IMG/VR virus record: IMGVR_UViG_3300028361_000074
Span: 1 to 36,663 of that record
DNA length: 36,663 nucleotides
Direction: 5' to 3' (one strand)
Source: a virus
The notes below the pieces were generated by a model. That model was not told the DNA's origin and searched no databases. It saw only the letters and a list, made by a program, of their open reading frames with translations. The number at the start of each line of letters is the position of its first letter. The stretch's first letter is position 1. The translations under genes were made by a program, and so were the position numbers. This document shows positions 1-5,032 of this stretch, one piece after another.

Positions 1-8
1 TGCGCCGG
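1..8. other. Short left flank outside the phage terminal repeat
   Basis: These eight bases precede the first TG of the left terminal repeat and are probably host DNA. A Mu-type insertion should repeat the 5 bases next to the left end (GCCGG) just after the right end, but TCCGT is found there. The two flanks therefore do not come visibly from one insertion site. This could reflect assembly from virion DNA, which in Mu-like phages carries varied host ends. Confidence 0.4.
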
Positions 9-36
9 TGTGGTGTGACACTTATTCCTGCAGTAA
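9..36 (+). repeat. Left terminal inverted repeat (attL-like end)
   Basis: A 28-base repeat starting TGTGG and ending CTGCAGTAA matches the reverse complement of 36506-36533 at 27 of 28 positions; the only difference is T versus C at base 14. A 5'-TG terminus is typical of Mu-family transposon ends. This is the likely cleavage and strand-transfer end recognised by the A transposase at 5029-7158. The exact terminal base is inferred from the repeat boundary. Confidence 0.8.
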
Positions 37-685
37 CCCGGATGAGGGCCGAAGAAGCGGGAAGAGCCAGAATGGGGCTTAAAAAATAGGGCGTTGGGGA
101 CAGGTGGGCCGCTAAAATTGGCGGATCTGTTGTGATCTGCAGTGGTGGCGTAAATGGCCGTTTAAGGGCGGTTTGAGCGCGCGTGAACACTGACCGGCGC
201 TGTTGAGGGTGCGGCACAAAACAGGACCTAAGCCATTGATAAACGGGCGGTCAGGGGGCTTTGAGCGCGGCGTTTGGGGAAAATCGGCGTGTCCGGAACT
301 GGGACGCTGACGTCCCAGTTCGGTTTCAGCGTCCCAGATAGCGAAAAACCGTTTAGGAACATACGCAAAGCCGTTTGCGATGCCTGCAGAGGCGGGGTGC
401 GAACTGGGACGCGATTTCGCCGATTATCGGGCTTTGAGGCGTCTTTTGGGCGCGCTGCATGCGGCTATCGGCAGGGTCGTGAAGATCGCAGCGAGAGGGC
501 AGAGAAAAAGGTCTACCGGCGGCGGAAAACGGGCGCCGGTGGCCTGTGGACGTCGGAGCCGAAGTTCCCGGTGCGCCTTGCAGTTCCCATAACGGAAAGA
601 CGTGTCAGGAAACCGTGCCCTGGCGTCGGTTCGTGGGCCTGTATGCGCAAGATGAACGGGGACCTGATTTCGGCGTGTGCGTCGC
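37..685. other. Left-end non-coding region with candidate transposase/regulator sites
   Basis: No convincing gene is seen in this ~650-base stretch; the open frames in it have no good ribosome-binding site and no recognisable protein. It holds repeated words: TTTGAGCGCG near 172 and 260, GCGTTTGGGGA-like words near 92 and 268, and the CGTCCCAG cluster at 297-412 listed separately. By analogy with Mu, where A-binding sites lie within about 200 bp of the left end, part of this should be transposase-binding DNA. Which words are bound cannot be told from sequence alone. Confidence 0.5.
297..412. repeat. Cluster of four AACTGGGACG / CGTCCCAG repeats
   Basis: AACTGGGACG (297-306) and its exact reverse complement (311-320) form a 24-base dyad with 10-base arms around CTGA. 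A third copy of the core, GCGTCCCAG, lies at 329-337, and a fourth, AACTGGGACGC, at 402-412. Clustering of an identical 8-10 base word with a perfect dyad in a gene-free end region suggests a protein-binding array, either for the transposase or for a regulator. No matching cluster was seen at the right end. Confidence 0.55.
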
Positions 686-1126
686 CTATTTGATGCCAAC
701 CATCGTCTGCCAGGTGCTGACGAGATGGTCATTTTGATCGGCGAGAGACGTCACATCGTTCACGCGGACGAACAACTCAGGGCCGCTTTCGGGCGTCGCG
801 TCGTCATAGCCGGGCATATAGTTCATGCGGATATGCAAAAGCATCGGCCCCTTTTCAGCGCCGATGATTTCCCCGTGGCTTCCCTGCATGAGCGGGACGC
901 ATTCATTCATCAACATCAACTGTTTTGTCATTATTTGATCGCCTGCGCGCATTGCAGAGTTCAGCGGTTCCACGTCTTCGGCGTCGGTACAGGCCGCCAC
1001 GACCGGATGCCACCTTACAAGAGCTTCGCCGACATATCCGTTTGCCGGGACGTACCATAAATTATCCTGCGCAATGGCGGGGCTTATCCCTATTGCGATT
1101 GCAGCTGCTGCAATGATCGTTCGCAT
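686..1126 (-). CDS. Exported protein of the lysogeny operon, unknown function
   Basis: 146 residues when started at the ATG at 1126, which has AAGGA 8 bases upstream; a TTG 27 bases earlier is less likely. The first ~20 residues form a Sec signal peptide (positively charged start, an Ala/Ile-rich core, then PAIAQ), with cleavage expected after AIA. The mature part is soluble, with two cysteines that could pair in the periplasm. It is the last gene of the leftward operon behind the repressor, so it is probably made in the lysogen. A lysogenic-conversion or superinfection-exclusion role fits that position, but no family was recognised. Confidence 0.65.
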   Translation of the reverse strand: MRTIIAAAAIAIGISPAIAQDNLWYVPANGYVGEALVRWHPVVAACTDAEDVEPLNSAMRAGDQIMTKQLMLMNECVPLMQGSHGEIIGAEKGPMLLHIRMNYMPGYDDATPESGPELFVRVNDVTSLADQNDHLVSTWQTMVGIK

Positions 1127-1142
1127 TATCGTTTTTCCTTTT

Positions 1143-1370
1143 TTATTGGCCAAGCGGGCGCTTTGGCCGGGGGCTTTGGCCGAAGGCTTTGGGGTGGGGG
1201 CTTTGGGGTGGGATATTGTAGATCGTCACGTTGCCCCCGGCTACGATATTCGCATTGCCATGAATAGTCACGATTGCCGGACCGGAGGTGGCGGCACCGT
1301 CCCGCGTTGTGGCTTCGCGCATCAACTGGTGGATCGTTCCTTTGGGGTTTTCGGACGGGTCTTTCGGCAT
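1143..1370 (-). CDS. Small lysogeny-operon protein with GNxNIVAGGNV motif
   Basis: 75 residues from the ATG at 1370; a GAGGTG ribosome-binding site overlaps the repressor stop codon, so the two genes are probably translationally coupled. After an acidic/polar N-terminal helix (residues ~1-25) comes a Gly/Asn-rich beta-type stretch, IHGNANIVAGGNVTIYNI, then a Pro/Lys-rich tail. GNxNIVxGxxVxI stretches occur in small phage proteins encoded beside repressors, but no molecular function is assigned here. The 3' end nearly abuts the exported-protein gene. Confidence 0.65.
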   Translation of the reverse strand: MPKDPSENPKGTIHQLMREATTRDGAATSGPAIVTIHGNANIVAGGNVTIYNIPPQSPHPKAFGQSPRPKRPLGQ

Positions 1371-1377
1371 GGTCACC

Positions 1378-1791
1378 TCAGGCTCTGAGCAGGCGAATGA
1401 TTTCGGCGGTGGCGGCTTCGCCTTCACTTGAGAGAATGTCATAGGCCGCGAGCACTAACTGGGCCTTTACGGCCGGGGCTGCCGTTCGGTCAAGCGCCGC
1501 GAGGCCTTCTTCAATGGTTTCTATGGCATCGCTGAGCCGCTGACGCAGGCGCGGCGGAAAGTTTTTAGAATCGGGCAACGGGAGAGACGCGGCGCGCGTG
1601 CCAGTGAGCACATAAAGAACATCGACACCGTGCCGCGCGACGATCGAAAGATATTCAGCATCTGGCGACCGAGTGCCGGCCTCGTAGCGTTGCTGTGATT
1701 TAGGCACTTGGCTGGCCAGCGCAGCAATTTCGGCCTGGTTCAAACCAAGCGCGCGCCTTTCTTGCTTCAACCGATCACCAATAGAGACCAT
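1378..1791 (-). CDS. XRE-family lysogeny repressor (CI/c-like)
   Basis: 137 residues. An N-terminal XRE helix-turn-helix spans about residues 3-65 (ALGLNQAEIAALASQVPKSQQRYEAG, then DVLYVLTG, a typical end of this domain). The C-terminal helical half shows no LexA-type Ser/Lys protease motif, so RecA-stimulated self-cleavage is not expected. The ATG at 1791 is chosen over the upstream in-frame ATG at 1872 because AAGGA lies 5 bases before it and the longer reading would cover the operators and promoters. It heads the leftward operon and faces the early operon. An operator candidate (1786-1797) covers its own start codon, which suggests autoregulation. Confidence 0.85.
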   Translation of the reverse strand: MVSIGDRLKQERRALGLNQAEIAALASQVPKSQQRYEAGTRSPDAEYLSIVARHGVDVLYVLTGTRAASLPLPDSKNFPPRLRQRLSDAIETIEEGLAALDRTAAPAVKAQLVLAAYDILSSEGEAATAEIIRLLRA

Positions 1792-1855
1792 TTGGTCCTT
1801 TTCCTGTTGACTGAGACCATATGGTCCCCTAATCTCACTATCAGACCAGCGGTGG
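1786..1855. promoter_or_regulatory. Three repressor-operator candidates with exact 29-bp spacing
   Basis: GACCATTTGGTC (1786-1797), the perfect palindrome GACCATATGGTC (1815-1826) and a degenerate copy GACCAGCGGTGG (1844-1855) start exactly 29 bases apart. The first overlaps the repressor start codon, the second lies in the spacer of the rightward early promoter, and the third lies in the spacer of a weaker leftward promoter candidate. This is what an operator set for the 1378-1791 repressor should look like. In Mu the operator also acts as a transpositional enhancer; whether that holds here is unknown. Confidence 0.75.
1807..1835 (+). promoter_or_regulatory. Early rightward promoter (Pe-like)
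   Basis: TTGACT at 1807-1812 and TAATCT at 1830-1835 are separated by 17 bases, a near-consensus sigma-70 promoter. Transcription would begin near 1842 and run into the gene at 1886. The perfect operator palindrome fills the spacer, so bound repressor would exclude RNA polymerase. Confidence 0.75.
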
Positions 1856-1866
1856 AAACCGCATAA
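1838..1866 (-). promoter_or_regulatory. Possible leftward repressor promoter
   Basis: On the minus strand TTATGC (plus 1861-1866) and TGATAG (plus 1838-1843) are spaced by 17 bases. It is weaker than the early promoter but correctly placed to transcribe the repressor operon. The degenerate third operator (1844-1855) falls in its spacer. Confidence 0.4.
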
Positions 1867-1885
1867 CGACAAGTGAGGTTAACAT

Positions 1886-2179
1886 ATGACACGGCGGGAA
1901 TTCGAGTTCCAGCCCGGCGCGGTACTGCATGCCGCGATCATCGGGGCGTTCCGCGGGAACGGTAAAAGTTTTGAGCGGTGGTGCCGGGAAAACGGAGTTC
2001 TGCCAACCGTGGCGCGGCAGGCGACCTTCGGGCAATCGCGCGGCGAGAACGGGCGGGACATCCTAGCCCGGCTTATTGATGCCGCAGGGGAGGATTTCGT
2101 CCGTCATATCTATGAAGCCCGGCTTCTGGATCATGCCGACCAGGTGCGCGCAGCGCAGCGCGGAAAGGGTGCCGCATGA
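1886..2179 (+). CDS. Early DNA-binding candidate in the Ner position
   Basis: 97 residues; the ATG has GTGAGG 7 bases upstream. It is the first gene of the early operon, where Mu has ner, the small early repressor. The central part (FRGNGKSFERWCRENGVLP, then ARQATFGQSRGENG) reads as two or three helices with a turn and could be a helix-turn-helix. Similar small proteins beside repressors in alphaproteobacterial Mu-like prophages are known to me only as hypothetical proteins. It overlaps the next gene through ATGA. The regulatory role is inferred from position. Confidence 0.6.
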   Translation: MTRREFEFQPGAVLHAAIIGAFRGNGKSFERWCRENGVLPTVARQATFGQSRGENGRDILARLIDAAGEDFVRHIYEARLLDHADQVRAAQRGKGAA

Positions 2180-2571
2180 CGATTTCCACGCAAAATATTA
2201 TTGCCAAGGGGTTTTACGGAGCCTGCCTGCGCAGCGACATGTCACAGGCGACGGCCGATGCGTTCTGGGCTGCGGCGTTTGTCGCCATTCAATCCGAAAC
2301 CAACGCGCCGCAGGCGGCCGTGCGTGCCTTTCTGGACAGCAGGCACGGGCAGCATTTTTTGGACGGGTTGCTGCACCTTCTGTTCGAGCCGCATCTACAA
2401 ATCGGGCCCGACATCCGGGCCATAGCGGCGCAAGAGGTTGCGCGCTGGCAGGGCTGGTCGATCGACCGCCGGACGGAGCGCATGTTCGGGATACCTCACG
2501 CCCAGCCATATCTGACCGGGTGGGTCGAATATTACAGCGTGATCAAAGACGATCAAACGGGTGCCGCATGA
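2176..2571 (+). CDS. Hypothetical early protein (131 aa)
   Basis: 131 residues, ATGA-coupled at both ends. It looks soluble and helical, with an Ala-rich N-terminal half and several aromatic residues near the C-terminus (PYLTGWVEYYSV). No motif or family was recognised. Its tight placement in the early operon supports expression with the neighbouring small genes. Confidence 0.6.
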   Translation: MTISTQNIIAKGFYGACLRSDMSQATADAFWAAAFVAIQSETNAPQAAVRAFLDSRHGQHFLDGLLHLLFEPHLQIGPDIRAIAAQEVARWQGWSIDRRTERMFGIPHAQPYLTGWVEYYSVIKDDQTGAA

Positions 2572-3029
2572 GCGCGCGCCTTATCCTTGCCGGTGCGATC
2601 CTGGCTTGCCTTGCGGCGCCGGTTCAGGCCGGAGGCGCGCCGGGTGCCGACCCGGTGGGCGAGACGCTGGAGGAATGGCAGGCGCTGATCTGCGGGCCCG
2701 CCATTGGCGAGCGTTGGGACGCCCCGGCGGTGGAGCGCAGCCCGGACGGCACGAGCGGAACGCTGCATGTGAACGGGCTGTGGCACGGCGGATGGGTCGA
2801 CGGGTTTGACCCGCGCGCGCCGGATGCCCTGTTCGCGCCGCGCCCGTTCTTTGTGGTTGAGACGACCCCGGATCACACCACACCGGGCGACATTCCCGGC
2901 GCACAAACCCCTGCCGCCGCACCGATACCGCTGGGCGGAACCGCCTGGTTTCTTCTGGCCGGTCTGGGCGGGCTTGCCCTGCTGCGCTGGACCGTTCTGC
3001 GCCCCGTTCCCGTGAGGAGATCACGATGA
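2568..3029 (+). CDS. Secreted/anchored early protein with VPLPA-CTERM-like tail
   Basis: 153 residues from the ATG at 2568, which overlaps the previous stop. Residues 1-22 are a signal peptide ending in AAPVQA. The middle is a short soluble domain with a single cysteine. The C-terminus runs PIPLGG, a hydrophobic helix (TAWFLLAGLGGLALL), then an Arg-rich end. That order (Pro/Leu motif, transmembrane helix, basic tail) resembles the VPLPA-CTERM/PEP-CTERM sorting signals processed by exosortases in Rhodobacteraceae; it could also be a plain C-terminal membrane anchor. An exported early protein may change the cell surface, for example against superinfection. That role is inferred. Confidence 0.65.
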   Translation: MSARLILAGAILACLAAPVQAGGAPGADPVGETLEEWQALICGPAIGERWDAPAVERSPDGTSGTLHVNGLWHGGWVDGFDPRAPDALFAPRPFFVVETTPDHTTPGDIPGAQTPAAAPIPLGGTAWFLLAGLGGLALLRWTVLRPVPVRRSR

Positions 3030-3157
3030 CCGACGACGAGAGACAGTGGCCCCGCCGCGCGCGTTTCGAGCTGGCGATTGCCTGGATGCTGGTCATCGCG
3101 GGGATGGCCCCCGGGATCGGGCTGGTGGTTCTGGTGCTGTACCGGTGGCTGGCATGA
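3026..3157 (+). CDS. Tiny membrane protein (43 aa)
   Basis: 43 residues, with GAGGAG 6 bases before the ATG. A charged N-terminus (MTDDERQWPRRARFE) is followed by one hydrophobic segment of about 23 residues (LAIAWMLVIAGMAPGIGLVVLVL) and YRWLA. It is very likely a single-pass inner-membrane peptide. It overlaps both neighbours through ATGA. Function unknown. Confidence 0.6.
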   Translation: MTDDERQWPRRARFELAIAWMLVIAGMAPGIGLVVLVLYRWLA

Positions 3158-3294
3158 TTGCGACCATCACCATCGGCACGACCAGCCTGCAGGGGGTTCT
3201 GCTGCGGTTTTTGCCGGGCGGAATGGCGCGGGTCATGATCCATGGCCGGGTTCATGTGGGGCGGCTGGTGCCGCCTGTGAGGCGGTCCGCATGA
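3154..3294 (+). CDS. Small hypothetical protein (46 aa)
   Basis: 46 residues starting inside the previous stop (ATGA). The composition suggests short beta strands (IATITIG, RVMIHGRVHVGRLV) and a basic C-terminus; no membrane segment is evident. It also overlaps the next gene through ATGA, which favours real translation over chance. No family recognised. Confidence 0.5.
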   Translation: MIATITIGTTSLQGVLLRFLPGGMARVMIHGRVHVGRLVPPVRRSA

Positions 3295-3545
3295 GCCGCC
3301 CTGAATTCAAACGCCGCGCGCCAGACGCCCCGATCCGGGACGCGGGTGCGCATATCGAGATCCCGGCGGGTCCGCCTGCCGGGGACAGCGCCGGGAGGTC
3401 GGGATCCTCCCCCCGGTCCTTCCGGCGCTGGATCGCCGATGGCTGGGCATGGCTTGAGGACAGCGTGATCGGCGACGTGATCGGCTGTGCCTGCCTGTTC
3501 GCCATCATCATCACTTTCATCATCATCACAGGAGTATTGGGATGA
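3291..3545 (+). CDS. C-terminally anchored small membrane protein (84 aa)
   Basis: 84 residues. The N-terminal half is polar and Arg/Pro-rich; residues ~62-83 form one very hydrophobic helix (VIGCACLFAIIITFIIITGV) at the extreme C-terminus. This makes a tail-anchored or single-pass inner-membrane protein. It is ATGA-coupled upstream and overlaps the next ATG. Function unknown; it belongs to the run of small envelope proteins in this early operon. Confidence 0.6.
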   Translation: MSRPEFKRRAPDAPIRDAGAHIEIPAGPPAGDSAGRSGSSPRSFRRWIADGWAWLEDSVIGDVIGCACLFAIIITFIIITGVLG

Positions 3546-3829
3546 CCAAAACCACCGCAGAGACCGCCCCCGCCCGTCATATCAGCGATCTGGAAGCATT
3601 TCAGGATTTCCGCAGTTCGTTGAAGCGGCTGCGGGTCCATGACCGCGTGATGGCCGAGCATTGCATGACGCCGCGCGGCGACGCGGCGATGGCCGCATTC
3701 GACCTGGAACTGGATGTGTTTTTCACCGCCTACGGCGTTCTGGTGCGGCGCGGCACCATCGGATTTTGCGAGGACATGCTGGCCGAGAAGGACGCGCGCG
3801 CCCCGCTGGACGCCGCGGCCCGCGCATGA
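3542..3829 (+). CDS. Hypothetical early protein (95 aa)
   Basis: 95 residues, soluble and mostly helical by composition, with a cluster of charged residues (FRSSLKRLRVHDRVMAEH) and acidic patches. The start overlaps the previous gene by four bases. No motif recognised. Confidence 0.55.
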   Translation: MTKTTAETAPARHISDLEAFQDFRSSLKRLRVHDRVMAEHCMTPRGDAAMAAFDLELDVFFTAYGVLVRRGTIGFCEDMLAEKDARAPLDAAARA

Positions 3830-3879
3830 GCCGCATCCGCATGGGCCAGCCCACCCTTCACACCCCGTTTTACAGGTGA
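3826..3879 (+). CDS. 17-codon mini-ORF before the parB-like gene
   Basis: ATG at 3826 overlaps the previous stop (ATGA); the frame encodes 17 residues and ends three bases before the next ATG (3883). It may be a coupling peptide that carries ribosomes across the gap to the ParB-like gene rather than a functional protein. A similar bridge occurs at 17066-17116. Confidence 0.35.
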   Translation: MSRIRMGQPTLHTPFYR

Positions 3880-3882
3880 TCA

Positions 3883-4701
3883 ATGGCCGTTGAATTCCTG
3901 AATTCCATAGGCACGCTGCCGGTCCCGGATATTCGCGAGACGTCCCGCCTGCGGCCGGTTTCAGACGATGCCGTCCTTTCGCTGGTCGACGCCATTGGCG
4001 CGCACGGTTTTCTGACGCGCATCCTGGTGAGACGCACGAAAGGCGGCGATGTGCTGCTGGATGGGGCGCACCGGCTGGAGGCGATGCGACGGCTTGAGCG
4101 CAGCGATATTCCCGCTGTCGTGGTGACATGCCGCGACGACGAGGCGCGCCTTCTGGAGGCGGATGCCAACCTTGTCGGCGCCGATCTGACCCCGCTTGAT
4201 CTTGCGGTGTTCCTGTCAGCGCGACGGCGCGTGTGGCAGGAAATGCACCCGGAGACGAAGCCAGGGCATGCGGGTGCTGCGGGGCGGTGGATGCAAGTGA
4301 ACTGGAGTTCACTTGCATCGACGCTGGCGGAGACGCGTGGTGTTTCAGTTCGCCAAATACTTAAAATCATGGCCGCGGGCGACAAGCTTGGGGCTGATGA
4401 AGTGACCCGGCTGCGCACGGCGGCACGGGCGGTTTCGTTGAACGACCTACAGGCGATTGCAAAGATCAACGAGGCCGTCCTGCGCTATGACGTGGTGGAC
4501 GCGCTGGCCGAAGGTCGCGCCAAGACCGCCGCCGCGGCGATTGCCGCGCAGCGGTCGGTCCCGCCGCCGGACCCTGTGGATGCTGCCTACATGAAGCTGT
4601 GCAGCGCATGGGACCGCGCGCCGAAGGTGGCGCGCCGCCGGTTCATGGAGAGCCGGGGTTCAGACATGGCCAAGGTTCTGCCGAAGGGCGGTGAGGCATG
4701 A
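3883..4701 (+). CDS. ParB/sulfiredoxin-fold DNA-binding protein
   Basis: 272 residues. Residues ~15-105 match a ParB N-terminal (ParB/Srx fold) domain: LRPVSDDAVLSLVDAIGAHGFLTRILV, then the box DGAHRLEAM, equivalent to the GxxR nucleotide-binding box of ParB proteins. The middle (~145-170, VSVRQILKIMAAGDKLG) looks like the helix-turn-helix that follows in this family. Such proteins recur in early regions of alphaproteobacterial transposable phages, where regulatory roles are supposed but not proven. The gene contains a 30-base palindrome (4290-4319). It is ATGA-coupled to the next gene. Confidence 0.8.
   Translation: MAVEFLNSIGTLPVPDIRETSRLRPVSDDAVLSLVDAIGAHGFLTRILVRRTKGGDVLLDGAHRLEAMRRLERSDIPAVVVTCRDDEARLLEADANLVGADLTPLDLAVFLSARRRVWQEMHPETKPGHAGAAGRWMQVNWSSLASTLAETRGVSVRQILKIMAAGDKLGADEVTRLRTAARAVSLNDLQAIAKINEAVLRYDVVDALAEGRAKTAAAAIAAQRSVPPPDPVDAAYMKLCSAWDRAPKVARRRFMESRGSDMAKVLPKGGEA
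4290..4319. repeat. 30-bp palindrome inside the parB-like gene
   Basis: Two perfect 14-base arms, GATGCAAGTGAACT and its reverse complement, flank a GG centre. The repeat lies between the ParB box region and the HTH-like part of the coding frame. It could be a protein-binding site (ParB proteins bind palindromes) or an mRNA hairpin. No second copy was noticed in the window. Confidence 0.7.
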
Positions 4702-4892
4702 GGTTCACCGATCAGGACAAGCGGTCAGCGGCCCTGAAGGAGGCCCTTTATCGCCGTCTCACTTTTCCGGCGTGGGTCAAGCGGGGGGTGATCAGCAAAG
4801 CCGAGGCCGAGCGTCAAATCGCCGTGATGAGCGCCATTGCCGAGGACTACCGCGCGCCCGACCTGCGGGACCAAGGGAGTTCCGACGCATGA
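4698..4892 (+). CDS. Small conserved phage protein (64 aa)
   Basis: 64 residues with the pattern Y(R)RLTFPAWVKRG.ISKAEAERQIAVMSAIAEDYR. I recognise it as a small charged protein found in many alphaproteobacterial phages and prophages, usually near replication genes, with no known activity. It overlaps the parB-like gene and the next gene through ATGA. Confidence 0.65.
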   Translation: MRFTDQDKRSAALKEALYRRLTFPAWVKRGVISKAEAERQIAVMSAIAEDYRAPDLRDQGSSDA

Positions 4893-5032
4893 CTTATGTT
4901 TGGTTCTTGAATACGGCTATTGCGGCCTGGGCGCTGATTGCAGTCACATTGCGTTTTATGAGCGCACCAGATCATGGCCTGACGCGCTTTGATTTTGTGC
5001 TTCTCGCACTATTGATCCTGTGGGCCTCATGA
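4889..5032 (+). CDS. Two-helix membrane peptide (47 aa)
   Basis: 47 residues with two hydrophobic segments (residues ~5-23 and ~35-46) joined by a short polar loop (MSAPDHGLTRFD). It would sit in the inner membrane as a helical hairpin. The start overlaps the upstream gene and the stop overlaps the transposase ATG (ATGA), so it is probably translated with both. The local sequence is less GC-rich than its neighbours. Function unknown. Confidence 0.5.
   Translation: MTYVWFLNTAIAAWALIAVTLRFMSAPDHGLTRFDFVLLALLILWAS

Noticed and set aside
274-693. 139-codon open frame on the plus strand in the left end
   Set aside because: No ribosome-binding site, no recognisable protein, overlaps the CGTCCCAG repeat array and runs into the antisense exported-protein gene. 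Open frames of this size are common by chance at this GC content.
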